Notes under the pieces: generated by a model
Told to the model about the DNA's origin: nothing
What the model saw: the letters and a program-made list of their open reading frames with translations, nothing else
Database searches by the model: none
Origin: Tetrahymena thermophila SB210
Lineage: Eukaryota; Ciliophora; Oligohymenophorea; Hymenostomatida; Tetrahymenidae
Direction: 5' to 3'
Length of the DNA stretch: 64,000 nucleotides
NCBI RefSeq assembly: GCF_000189635.1
Contig: NW_002476452.1
Coordinates: forward strand, 248,001-312,000
Shown: positions 24,317 to 37,456 of the stretch, piece by piece
How positions within the stretch are numbered: position 1 is the stretch's first letter
How the letters are laid out: the number at the start of each line of letters is the position of its first letter
Position numbers and translations under genes: made by a program

Positions 24317-25181
24317 ACTTTTATAAATAAATCTTTTATTCAATTTATACCTTTCAAAAGTGATTAATTTATTAAAAATTTGGGTACAATATTTAAAGTA
24401 ATACAAAAGATTAATTATTAAATTTCAATTTATTGTTATTAAACTAATTATCAACTCATAAATAAAATTTCAAATACTTTAAATTTAAAAAAAAATATAT
24501 ATTCATAAGAAATATAATAAATAAAATAGAAAATATAATAAATTCTTAGTTTTAAAAGTGAAAGCTTTTAGTAAATTGCTATTAATAAAAATTAATCTAT
24601 TATTTTAATACAGATTTTTATTTAAAATAACCCAGCAGGCATGAATATTTAAAGATATTTAAATTTCCAAAATATTTTTTATTTTAACATATTATTATAT
24701 TTTATACATTATTTATTTTAACATATCATTATATTTAAAACATTTTTATTAACATATTATTATATTTAAACATTTTTTTATTTAATATATTATTATATTT
24801 TATATTTTTTTTATTTAACATATTATTATATTTTATATTTTTTTTATTTAATATATTAATTATATTTTTTGTTCTTACTTATTTTTTTTGACTTATAATA
24901 AATAGCAATTAATAATTTTAATATTCTAAAAACTTACAATATTTTTATACATTTATTTTTTGATTATTAGTTTGCATACACACATACTACTAATAAGTAA
25001 TCCAAAAAAATTTTGAAAAAGGTACTTTGAATCTTAATTATGATATAAATATAAAACATTTTAAATAAATTTAGTTATTTTAAAATGTTTAATTTAAAAA
25101 TAAAATTTATATTTATCATTAAAATAATGAAAATATTTAAAATTTATTCAATAGATTTCACTAAACTTATTTGAAACACTC
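24317..25181. other. Repeat-rich spacer
   Basis: Contains the 33-37-base tandem repeat at 24673-24868 and, at about 24905-25060, another copy of the array spacer block also found near 17175, 27945, 28330 and 33330. No gene seen. Confidence 0.6.
24673..24868. repeat. AT-only tandem repeat, unit about 33-37 bases
   Basis: About six imperfect copies of a unit built around TTATTTAACATATTATTATA followed by a T-rich tract. No coding potential. Confidence 0.8.
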
Positions 25182-27755
25182 TCATAAATATTTAGTTTAA
25201 TTTTTTTATTTAAAATCATTTTCAATATCTTAAATTGTATTAATTATTATTCCAGCATCAGGTCTATTGTCAGGATTCATTTCTAACATTTTACTTGTCA
25301 ATAATATAATTTCCTTAGAAATACCTTTACAATAATTTTTCATGATTCTTATTTTTTGGTTTTTAGTAAACTCATCAGTGTTTACAGAAGAAATATCTGA
25401 AAGAGTTAGCATATAAAGCAACAACATCCCAAAGCTAAATATGTCACTTTTGAAATAGTCAACTACTTGATTTTTCTTCATTTCTCTTAATTCAGGTGAC
25501 ATCCATTTCAAAGTTCCCATAACTAAATTGTTTCTAGCTCCTTCTGATTCAAATAATTTTTCTGCACATCCGAAATCAGATAAATAAAAATTTTAATCTT
25601 TAATTAGTATATTTGAAGGCTTAATATCTCTATGAGCTATCCCTTCTTCGATGTATATTAAAGCTAAAGTTTTTCCTATTTAGATAAGAAACTTCACAAT
25701 CTCACTCTCATCAAACTTTTCTGACTTTTTGTTAGATTTAAAAATATAAATCAAAATTTATAGATAAAATTATGAATTTTAAGAAATTTATATTAATATG
25801 AATCAATTAAAAAATAATAGAAAATAAAATTTAGCTAATTCTATTTTATCAAATAAAATTTTATTTTAAAATGAAAAATAAATTAAATAAATGAGTTGCT
25901 TGCTTACATTAGCCTACTTGTTATTTATTTCATCCTATAATGTGGATTCTGCTAAATCTAAAACAAGATACGTTGCTCTTTCTTCAATAATATAATTTTG
26001 TAATTTAATCACATTTTCATATTTCTTTAACTTTTCCAATACTTCGATTTCATGAAAAATCTATAAACTTTAGTTTTCTCCATCTTAAGACATATGTATT
26101 TGCTTACAGGCATAGTAATCTGGCATATTTTGTAAAATATCAGGATTTTTTATAATGTCTTTGTATTTGTTTTTAACTTTGAAAACCTGTCCAAAGCTAC
26201 CACTGCCTAGAGAGTCTCTATAATTTAATTCATATTTCTTTTAAAATTCTTATTTAGATATTTGAATAACTTATTTGAATATCAAATCCTCTGTTCGAGC
26301 TATTATTTCTTTTCTCATCTTTTATCTTCTAAGTATCAAAAGACTGAAAGTAAGCAATAGTATAAACGTTACTGCTGACTAAAAATATATCATTTATTAT
26401 ATTAGCATGTTTTTAGATAAATTTTCTATATATGGTGTCATTTCAAATGAATAATACTAATAGATATTATCTTGATCGTTTATTTAAAATAATGAAATAT
26501 AATTTAGATTGGTAACTAAATAGAGGTTTGTTATATTATCTTATTGGTTAATTTTTAAAATATATTATCCATACTTAAATTTGATTTCATAAATATATTC
26601 AATTCTTTGTTCATTTTCAGAAAATGGATCTCTGTAACTCATTACTTTACTAAATTCATCTATTTATATGTTATAGTTAAACTTGGGAAAGTCTGCAACA
26701 TTTTATAGCTTCTCACTAAAATCTTAAATTTATTCATAGATTTTATAGTTTTTATAATCATTACATAAAAATAAATAAACATTCGATAAAGGTAAAACTT
26801 ATGTTATTAAATTCTTTTCAATTACATAAGTGTTTTTTTGAGTGTTTACAACAAAATTGTTATTTCCATAAGTCTAAATATCTACAAATTCATCATCTTC
26901 ATTTTCATCAATACAAAAAATCTTTTTTTGTTGTAAATGTATCTTCTAATCATCAATTTTATACAAGCACTGATTCATTTACTAGGTAAATAGATTAGTT
27001 TTAATTAATTAAGGTCTCTCATTTAACAAATACTTAAGAATGAATTCAGTAGAAAGGTAATATAATATAACCTGATTTTAATTATCTAGTATATAAAAGT
27101 AATAGATATCATTTGATTCAGATACTTGCAAAATCTCTTTCACTTTTTTTAATAAAAGAATTGCTAAACAAATTTTATTTACTTTTATTATTTTTTTTAA
27201 AAAATTGAAATAAATGAAATATAAAATATTGAATATGAAATATTATTTTGTTGTTATTAAAAAATAAATTTAAAATATTTTGCATTTTATTTAGTTGATG
27301 AGTTTTAAATAATTAAAGAGATCTTCTTTTAAAAATATTTTCATTAATTCTACTTAGTCATAAATTCATAAAACATAGTAATAAATAAGTAAATGAAATA
27401 AATATTTACCTCCAATAACTTCTAATTCGTTTGAAATAGTTTTCAAATAAGCATAAATCTTTACCTGTAAATTATTTTAAGATGTTTGATAAATACAAAA
27501 ACTACTTTTAGACTAAATACCATTAGAATTCCAGAAAAAGGGTAGATTTTAAATGAATGTTTTGGAGAAACTAATTGTTACACTAGTTTAATTAAAATTT
27601 TATAGCGAGCAACAATTCAGATTTTCTTGTACGTAACCTCTTAAAAATGCCATTGATTTATTAGGAAAATAGCACAATCGACTTTAATCGTATAATGTAG
27701 ATTATACTTATGAAGTAATAAATAAAAGAATAAATATTAATACTTTTATTTTCAT
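25182..27755 (-). CDS. Receptor-like protein kinase, array member 5
   Basis: Exons 27755-27410, 27142-25908, 25724-25182 (707 aa). Signal peptide MKIKVLIFILLFITSQVQS. Ectodomain signature NSNGIQSKSSFCIYQT, membrane helix (AVTFILLLTFSLLIL), kinase with GSGSFGQVF, ACK, HRD and DFG intact. Nearly the same as member 4 in the C-lobe (only a few changes in 96 residues after the activation loop, for example EMNPDNRP for ETNPDNRP). The exon 1 sequence is more diverged, so the ectodomain tip varies faster than the kinase. Confidence 0.92.
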
Positions 27756-28547
27756 ACTTTTACAAATAAATTTTTTGGTCAATTTTATAGAAATAAATTT
27801 GGGTACACTATTTAAAGTAATACAAAATATTAATTGTTAAATTTCAATTTATTACTATTAAAGAAATAATATCAACTCATAAATACATCAAATATTTTTT
27901 TATATAATTTTTATTATGCATTTATTTTTTAGTAAGCTATTTTTTTAAGATTCTAAAAACCTACTATATTTTTATGAATATATTTTTTGCTTATTAGTTT
28001 ACATACATAAATACCTATCAACATAGCCATAAATATTATATCTATTCAAAAAGTTAGTTTAAATATAATTAGATAATAATTTTTAAACTATTTTAAATAA
28101 ATTTAATTTTTTAAAATATTTCATTAAATATTTTTTTTATATTTATAAATTATTTAAAATTAATTAAATAGATGTTAATAAACTTATTTGATATACTCTC
28201 ATAAATTTTAACTTAATTTTTTTATTTAAATTTCTTATGAATATTATATTTTTTGAAAATTTATTTATAAAATTCTTAATTTTAAAATTAAAGCTTTTAG
28301 TAAATTATTATAAATAAAAAGAAAGCTATTATTTTAATATTCGAAAAACTTACAATATTTTTATACATTTATATTTGCTTATTAGTTTATTCAAACAAAT
28401 ATCAATAAATAAAGCTATAAATATTATATCTATTAAAAAGATACTTTAAATATTAATTAGAATATAATATTAACATTTTTTTAAAATTTTATGTTTATTA
28501 TTAAAATAATTAAAATTAATTTCAATAAACTTATTTGATATATATTC
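27756..28547. other. Spacer with two copies of the array spacer block
   Basis: Blocks at about 27945-28090 and 28330-28480 resemble each other and those near 17175, 24905 and 33330. The left edge of the 4.9-kb segmental duplication lies at about 28227. No gene seen. Confidence 0.6.
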
Positions 28548-31345
28548 TCATAAATCTTTGCTTAAATTTTTTTATTTAAAGTTATTTTCTATATCTTAAA
28601 TTGCATTAATTATTATTGCTGCATCAGGCCTATTGTCAGGGTTTGTTTCTAACATTCTTTTTATAAGTAAAATTATTTCATTAGAAATACCTTTACAATA
28701 ATTTTTCATGATTCTTATCTTTTGGTTCTTAGTAAACTCATCTGAGTTTACAGAAGAAATATCTGAAAGAGTAAGCATATAAAGCAATAACATTCCCAAA
28801 CTAAATATGTCACTTTTGAAATAGTCAACTACTTGATTTTTCTTCATTTCTTTTAATTCAGGTGACATCCATTTCAAAGTTCCCATGACTAAATTGTTTC
28901 TAGCTTCATGCGATTCAAATAGTATTTCTGCACATCCGAAATCAGATAAGTAAAAATTGTCATCTTTTATCAGTATATTTGAAGGCTTAATATCTCTATG
29001 AGCTATCCCTTCTTCAATGTATATTAATGCTAAAGTTTTACCTATTTAGGATAAAAACTTCACAATTTCGCTCTCATCAAACTTTTCTGACTTTTTTTCG
29101 ATTTTTTAAATAAAATTAAAATTTTTAATAATTAAAAAATAATTTAACACAAAAAGAGCTTGAAATTTATTGATAAAATCTTTGAAAATAGTAATTAATT
29201 TAATTAATCAAAATTATTTTATAAAATTTTTAAAACAATAAAATTTAAATCTATCTTATCTTATATTATGTTATGGTAAAAAATAGTAAGACAAAAAATA
29301 AGTGATTTTTAATCTTGAATATAAAAAGAAAAACAATAAAAGTAATAATTTGAGTTTTGCATAATTAATTTTATGAATAAAAAGAAATTTGTATTGTTTA
29401 AATAACTTTTGAAGTAAGTTATTCAAAAAAATATTAATTCTATAATAAATATCAAACAAAATTTTATTTGAAAATGAATTAAAGAAAATAAAAAAATTCT
29501 TCTTCTTACATTTGTCTACTTTTCATTTATTTTATCCTATAATGTGGACTCTGCTAGATCTAAGACAAGATATGTTGACCTTTCTTCAATAATATAATTT
29601 TGTAATTTAATTACATTTTCATATTTTCTTAGCTTTTCTAACACTTCAATTTCATGGAAAATCTATTAACTCTAGTTTTCTCCATCTTAAGATATATGTA
29701 TTTGCTTGCAAGCATAATAATCTGGCATGCTTTGTAAAATATCAGGATTTTTTATAATTTATTTATATTTATTTTTAACTTTATAGACCTGACCAAAGCT
29801 ACCACATCCAATAGAGTCTCTATAATTTAGTTCATATTTCTTTTAAAACTCCTATCTAGAAATTTAAATAACCTATTTGTATATCAAATCCTCTGTTTGA
29901 GCTCTAATTTCTTATGTCTTTTTTGATCTTCTAAATATCAAGAGACTAAAAGAAAATGATAAAATAAATGATATTGCTGTTTAAAAATATACAAATTTAG
30001 CTATAAATGCGCTGTTAGGTAAATTTTTATAATCATTATACAGTAAAAATTTATAATATTAATAAATACTGTCTTCATCATTTATTTAAGATATTAAAAT
30101 CAAATTTGTATTATAAGTTAAATAAAGACTTGTTATATTTTCTTATTGATAAAGTTTTTAAATATATTATCCATATTTAAATTTGATCTCATAAACATAC
30201 TCAATTCTTTGTTCATTTTCAGAAAATGGATCTCTGTAACTCATAATATTATTATAATAATCTATTTAAAAGTTATAGTTGAATTTAGGAAAATCTGCAT
30301 ATTTCTAAACCTCCTCACTAATGTCTTGTATTTCTTCATAAATTTCACCAATATTTAGAGTTTTACATAAGAATAAGTAAACATTTGTTTAAGGTAAAAT
30401 TTTAGTAATTAAATTATCTTCAATTACATAAGAATTTTTTTGAGTATTCACTATAAAACTGTTGTTTCCATTTGTTAAAATATCTTCCAATTCATCATTT
30501 TCATCTTCATCTATACAAAAAATAATTGTTTATTACAAATTCTACTGTATATTATCTATTTTATATAAGCATTTATTCATTTGTTAGGTAAATAGATTAG
30601 TCTTTATTAATTTAGGTTTTTCATCCAATAAATATTTAAGAATGAGTTTTTTAGTTACATAATATAATATAGCCTAATTCTGATTATCTAAAATATAAAA
30701 GTAATAACTATCATTTGACTAAGATACTTGCAAAATCTCCTTCACTTATTTATTAATTTATTTACAATAAAAGAATTATTACACAAAAGACATCAAATTT
30801 TATCTTATTTTATATTTGAAATTATAATTTTTAAAATAATTGGTAAAATAATATGATTTTATGAAACAAATCCATTTAAAATACTTCGGATTTAAATCGA
30901 TATATTTAAGCTAATTTAAAACTATGCCTTTTAAAAATCATTCATAAATTAATTCTACTTAATTATTTATTCATAAAGTTAATTAATAAAAAAACAAATT
31001 ACCTCCATTAACCTCTAATTCCTATGAAACACTCTCTTAATAATAATAATAAAACTTTATCTGTAAATTATTATCTAATATTTAATAAATACAAAAACTT
31101 TTTTTAGACGAAATTCCATTAGAGTTCCAAAAAATCGGTAGAGTTTAAGGGTATGTATTTTCGCCAATTACAATACTACTTTAATTAAACTTCTATATTT
31201 AAAAGAAAGAAATTAGTGACATATAGCATCTTTAAAATGCCATAGTATCATTAGGATGTTAGCAGTTAAAACTAATATCCTATTACTCACACGCTATCTA
31301 TTTAACAATAACTAGAAGGACTAATATTTATATCTTTATTTTCAT
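28548..31345 (-). CDS. Receptor-like protein kinase, array member 6
   Basis: Exons 31345-31003, 30744-29510, 29090-28548 (706 aa), no TGA inside. The N-terminus MKIKIQILVLLVIVKQIACE is a less hydrophobic signal peptide than in members 2-5. Ectodomain signature FWNSNGISSKKSFCIYQI, membrane helix (AISFILSFSFSLLIF), then RRSKK and a kinase with glycine loop GCGSFGQVYK, ACKQI, HRDIKPSN and DFG. Its last 96 residues are identical to those of member 7. Intron 2 is longer than in members 2-5 (about 420 bases). One half of the recent duplication. Confidence 0.92.
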
Positions 31346-32473
31346 ATATCTATTTAAGCAAATTTACTTACTATTTTTTATCATAAAAGGTAATTAATAG
31401 ATTTGAAATTATTAAATTCAATTTACTATATATATTTGGATGCCTGATTTTATTAAAACAATATTTTAAACAAACAAATTATTTTGTGAGATTTAATAAA
31501 TTTCACACATTTATTTATTATTTTTAGCAAATCTATCAAAAATAAATTTTTTTATTTACCATTTTTTATATCTGAAATAGTTAACATTTATAATTATAGA
31601 TAGATATATATGCATATTAATAATTTAGTCAATTTATTTGTTTGATTATAATATACTTTGATTTTTTCATTTAATTTCATTTGATAATCATTTTATTCTA
31701 TTTACAGTTTTATAAGCTTTATGCTTTTACAGATATTTTTTTAAGGTTTTATAATTTTATTACTGAATTAAAAAATAGATTTAAAAGTATTACTCATAAT
31801 ATTATTATTAATTTCTAATTATTGCTAAAACAATCACATATTATTCAAGAAATATCTGAAAGAGTAAATATATAATAAAATGACAACTTAATTGGAGTGT
31901 ACCGAATCTTTTTTGGGTCATTTTATACATAATTTATGGTCTTTCTAAAAAATAGTGATTGATGCCACTTCACTAGATTTTAGAAAGGCATTTAGCTATA
32001 TATATAATTTTATTTAAAAATTAAATTATATTTTTAATAAAACACATTAAAAATTAATTTAAATGCATTATTAATTAAGGAAATCGAAATAGTTAAAAAA
32101 ATTTTATTATTAAATAAATAATCATATATCAAAATAAAAAATAAAATAATTTATTTAAATAAATCTATTTTATTCATTTAAATTAATTTAATATAAAATT
32201 TAATTTCAAATTTTTAGGATCAATATGATTTTATTAAATATTTCTTTTTATTTTTTTAAATTAATTAATTAATTATTATCAAAAATAAAGTTGATAGTCT
32301 TTTATTTATTTATTTATTTTTAAACGATTATATAATTAAAATACAAAATTATTATTTTAAAATAGATAAGATATTTCTTAATTGAAACAAAAGTGATTAT
32401 TTATTTATTTATTAACTTAATTACTAAAATATTCTTTTAACTGAAGAATAATTTTCTGTCATTATTAAATTTC
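31346..32473. other. Spacer with a tiny kinase relic and a hairpin
   Basis: At 31850-31881 about 30 bases match the kinase exon 3 segment encoding TLSDISS (minus strand), a decayed relic. At about 31941-31989 an inverted repeat (CTTTCTAAAA..TAGTG against CACTA..TTTTAGAAAG) could form a hairpin; it is absent from the matching place in copy B. No gene. Confidence 0.55.
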
Positions 32474-32998
32474 TCATTTTTATTGAAATTTATTTTCTAT
32501 TTCTCCTATTGCTTATATTAAAATTGGTGCATCAGGTCTAAAATCAGGATTAGTTTCTAGCATTTTACTTACTAATAAAATTATTTCCTTAGAAACATAT
32601 TTACAAGAGTTTCTCATAATTCTAAGTTTTTAATTCTTGCTAAATTCGTCAGAATTAACTGCGGATATATCAGATAGAGTTAGCATATAAAGCAATACCA
32701 TTCCTAAACTAAATATATCACTTTTAAAGTAGTCAATTGCTTCAATTTTCTTCTTTTCCTTTAACTCAGGTGACATCCATTTCAAAGTTCCCATTACTAA
32801 ATTATATTTAGCTCCTTCAGAATCAAATAGATTTTCTGCACATCCAAAATCTGATAAATAGTAATTATTATCAATAATTAGTATATTCGAAGGCTTTATG
32901 TCTCTATGAGCTATTCTTTCTTCAACATATATGATAGCTAATGTTTTTCCTATTTATGATAAAAACTTCACTATTTCACTCTCTTCATAGATTTCTGA
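32474..32998 (-). pseudogene. Orphan exon 3 of a receptor-like kinase
   Basis: A 525-base frame identical in layout to exon 3 of member 8 (37996-37457): acceptor-like AAAAAAG at 32999, then HRDIKPSN, DFG, VMGTLKWMSPE, a C-lobe, and its own TGA at 32476-32474. No exon 1 or 2 lies upstream; instead the intron sequence of member 8 runs to about 33170 and is then replaced by the 3' flank of member 7. It is the edge of the segmental duplication. It lacks the N-lobe and ATP-binding lysine, so it cannot be a kinase by itself. No stop or frameshift yet, which points to a young event. Confidence 0.88.
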
Positions 32999-33537
32999 CT
33001 TTTTTAAATTATTTATTATATTTTATTTGTAATGTCATTGAATATTTTTAATGTAATAATTTTTTATTTTTTTCTCGAAAAAACTAACTTAATAATTCAT
33101 ATAAATAAATAAATAAATAATTATTTTAACCTTGAATTTAATTTTAATATTCTTTTAAGCCGAAAAATATTCAATAAAAATTTTAATGTAAATTATTTTT
33201 TTTATTTTTTAGCTTTTTTTTTTTTAAATTAAATTTCTTATGAATATTATATTTTTTGAAAATTTATTTATAAAATTCTTAATTTTAAAAATGAAAGCTT
33301 TTAGTAAATTATTATAAATAAAAAGAAAGCAATTATTTTAATATTCTAAAAACTTACAATATTTTTATACATTTATATTTGCTTATTAGTTTATTCAAAC
33401 AAATATCAATAAATAAAGCTATAAATATTATATCTATTAAAAAGGTACTTTAAATATTAATTAGAATCATAATAATTTTTTAAAATTTTATATTTATTAT
33501 TAAAATAATTAAAATTAATTTCAATAAATTTATATTC
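32999..33537. other. Duplication junction spacer
   Basis: 33004-33170 matches intron 2 of member 8 (38002-38165); from about 33237 the sequence matches 28227 onward. The joint lies between. No gene. Confidence 0.75.
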
Positions 33538-36336
33538 TCATAAATCTTTGCTTAAATTTTTTTATTTAAAGTTATTTTCTATATCTTAAATTGCATTAAT
33601 TATTATTGCTGCATCAGGCCTATTGTCAGGGTTTGTTTCTAACATTCTTTTTATAAGTAAAATTATTTCATTAGAAATACCTTTACAATAATTTTTCATG
33701 ATTCTTATCTTTTGGTTCTTAGTAAACTCATCTGAGTTTACAGAAGAAATATCTGAAAGAGTAAGCATATAAAGCAATAACATTCCCAAACTAAATATGT
33801 CACTTTTGAAATAGTCAACTACTTGATTTTTCTTCATTTCTTTTAATTCAGGTGACATCCATTTTAAAGTTCCCATGACTAAATTGTTTCTAGCTTCTTG
33901 CGATTCAAATAGTATTTCTGCACATCCGAAATCAGATAAGTAAAAATTGTCATCTTTAATTAGTATATTTGAAGGCTTAATATCTCTATGAGCTATCCCT
34001 TCTTCAATGTATATTAATGCTAAAGTTTTACCTATTTAGGATAAAAACTTCACAATTTCGCTCTCATCAAACTTTTCTGACTTTTTTTCGATTTTTTTAA
34101 ATGAAATTTAAATTTTTAATAACTTAAAAATAATTTAACACAAAAAGAGCTTGAAATTTATTGATAAAATCTTTGAAAGTAGTAATTAATTAAATTAATC
34201 AAAATTATTTTATAAAATTTTCAAAGCAATAAAATTTAAATTTATCTTATGTTATGTTATGGTAAAAAACAGTAAGACAGACAATAAAAAGATTTTTAAT
34301 CTTGAATATAAAAAGAAAAACAATAAAAGTAGTAATTTGAGTTTTGGGATAATTAATTTTATGAATAAAAAGAAATTTGTATTGTTTAAATAACTTTTGA
34401 AGTAAGTTATTCAAAAAAATATTAATTCTATAATAAATATCAAACAAAATTTTATTTGAAAATGAAGTAAAGAAAATTAAAAAAAATTCTTCTTCTTACA
34501 TTTGCCTACTTTTCATTTATTTTATCCTATAATGTGGACTCTGCTAGATCTAAGACAAGATATGCTGACCTTTCTTCAATAATATAATTTTGTAATTTAA
34601 TTACATATTCATATTTTTTTAGCTTTTCTAACACTTCGATTTCATGGAAAATCTATTAACTCTAGTTTTCTCCATCTTAAGATATATGTATTTGCTTGCA
34701 AGCGTAATAATCTGGCATGTTTTGTAAAATATCAGGATTTTTTATAATTTGTTTATATTTATTTTTAACTTTATAGACCTGTCCAAAGCTACCACATCCA
34801 ATAGAATCTCTATAATTTAGTTCATATTTCTTTTAAAATTCCTATCTAGAAATTTAAATAACCTATTTATATATCAAATCCTCAGTTTGAGCTCTAATTT
34901 CTTTTCTCTTTTTCGATCTTCTAAATATCAAGAGACTAAAAGCAAATGATAAAATAAATGATATTGCTGTTTAAAAATATACAAATTAAGTTATAAATGC
35001 GCTGCTAGGTAAATCTTTTTGATTATTATTCAGTAAAAAACTATAATATTAATAAATACTGTCTCCATCATTTATTTAAGATATTACAACAAAATTTGAA
35101 GTATAAGTTAAATAAAGACTTGTTTTATTTTCTTATTGATAAAGTTTTTAAATAAATTATCCATATTTTAATTTGATCTAATAAACATATTCAATTTTTT
35201 GTTCATTTTCAGAAAATGGATCTCTGTAACTCATAATTTTGTTATATTAATCTCTTTATTATAAGTTATAGTTGAATTTTGGAAAATCTGCATATTTCTA
35301 AACCTCCTCACTAATGTCTTATATTTCATCATAAAATTTACCATTAAATTGAAGGTTATATAAGAATAAGTAAACATTTGTTTAAGGTAAAATTTTAGTA
35401 ATTAAATTATCTTCAATTACATAAGAATTTTTTTGAGTATTCACTATAAAACTGTTATTTCCATTTGTTAAAATATCTTCCAATTCATCATTTTCATTTT
35501 CATCTATACAAAAAATAATTGTTTATTACAAATTCTACTGTATATTATCTATTTTATATAAGCATTTATTCATTTGTTAGGTAAATAGATTAGTCTTTAT
35601 TAATTTAGGTTTTTCATCCAATAAATATTTAAGAATGAGTTTTTTAGTTACATAATATAATATAGCCTAATTCTGATTATCTAAAATATAAAAGTAATAG
35701 CTATCATTTGACTAAGATACTTGCAAAATCTCCTTCACTTATTTATTAATTTATTTACAATAAAAGAATTATTACACAAAAGATTCATATTTTATATTAT
35801 TTTATATTTGAAATTATAATTTTTAAAATAATTGGTAAAATAATATGATTTTATGAAGCAAATTTATTTAAAATACTTCAGATTTAAATCGATATATTTA
35901 ACCTAATTTAAAGCTATGCCCTTTAAAAATCAATTATAAATTAATTCTACTTAATTATTTATTCATAAAATTAATTAATAAAAAACAAATTACCTCCATT
36001 AACCTCTAATTCCTATGAAACAGTCTCTTAATAATGATAATAAAACTTTATCTGTAAATTATTATCTAATATTTAATAAATACAAAAACTATTTTCAGAC
36101 GAAATTCCATTAGAGTTCCAAAAAATCGGTAGAGTTTAAGGGTATATAATTTAGCCAATTACAATACTACTTTAATTAAACTTCTTTATTTAAAAGAAAG
36201 CACTTTGTTGTATATAGCATCTTTAAAATGCCATAGTAATATTAGGACTTTAGCATTCATAACTAATATCCTTTTACTCACACGCTATTTATTTAACAAT
36301 AACAAGAAGGACTAATATTTATATCTTTATTTTCAT
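33538..36336 (-). CDS. Receptor-like protein kinase, array member 7
   Basis: Exons 36336-35994, 35737-34500, 34080-33538 (707 aa), no TGA inside. Recent sister of member 6: the C-lobe is identical over at least 96 residues, with small differences in the ectodomain and upstream region (for example a run encoding NLQQRDQYNKIM where member 6 has NFQIDYYNNIM). Glycine loop GCGSFGQV, catalytic Lys, HRD and DFG kept. Both sisters look functional, so gene dose rather than replacement is the likely first effect of the duplication. Confidence 0.92.
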
Positions 36337-37456
36337 ATTTCAATTTAAGCAAGTTTACTTACTATTTTTTATCATAAAAGGTAATTAATATATTTGAAAT
36401 TATTAAATTAAATTTACTATATATATTTGGATGCCTGATTTTATTAAAACAATATTTTAAACAAACAAATTATTTTGTGAGATTTCATAAATTTCACACA
36501 TTTATTTATTATTTTTAGCAAATCTATAAAAAATAATTTTTTTTATTCACCATTTTTTATATCTGAAATAGTTAACATTTATAATTATAGATAGATATAT
36601 ATGTATATTAATAATTTAGTCACTTTATTTGTTTAATTATAATATACTTTGATTTTTTCATTTAATTTCATTTACTAATCATTTTATTCTATTTACAGTT
36701 TTATAAGCTTCATGCTGCTTTTACAGATATTTATTTTTTTAAGATTTTATAATTTTATTACTAAATTAAAAAATATCATTAAAGTATTACTCATATTATT
36801 AATTTCTAATTATTGCTAAAAAAATCACATATTATTCAAGAAATATCTGAAAGAGTAAATATATAATAAAATAGCAACTTAATTTGGCGTGTACCAAATC
36901 TTTTTTGGGTCATTTTATACAAAATGTATAAATCTATTTATTATAAATATTTTCATGCTAAAAAAAATTCTTTAAAGATAAAGGCATTTAACTATATATA
37001 ATTTTATTTAAAAATGAAATTATATTTTTAATAAAACACATTAAAAATTTAAATACATTATTAATTAAGGAAATTGAAATAATTAAAAAAATTTAATTAT
37101 TAAATAAATAATCATATATCAAAATAAAAAATAAAATAATTTATTTAAATAAATCTATTTTTTTCATTTAAATTAATTTAATATAAATTTGATTTCAAAT
37201 TTTTAGGATCAATAAGATTTTATTTCTATTTATTTTTTTTTAAATTAATTAATTATTATCAAAAATACAGTTCATAGTCTTTTATTTATTTATTTATTTT
37301 TAAATGAATATATATTTAAAATACAAAATTATTCTTGGAGAAATGGTAAAATTTTCCTTAATTGAAATAAAAGTGATTATTTATTTATTAAATTAATTCT
37401 CATTTGTTAATAGTTTAATTACTATAATGTTATTTTAACTGAAGAATAATTTTCTG
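36337..37456. other. Spacer matching 31346-32473
   Basis: Counterpart of the spacer after member 6, with the same kinase relic at about 36839-36870 and a changed segment around 36905-36985 where the hairpin of copy A is missing. No gene. Confidence 0.6.

Larger units (their letters stand above)
28227..33170. repeat. Segmental duplication, copy A (pairs with 33237-38165)
   Basis: About 4.9 kb in direct orientation, near-identical to the adjoining 33237-38165. It holds member 6, its spacers and the orphan exon at 32474-32998. Synteny with copy B is complete and includes intergenic tracts, for example the fragment GAAATATCTGAAAGAGTAAA at 31850 and 36839. Confidence 0.9.
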
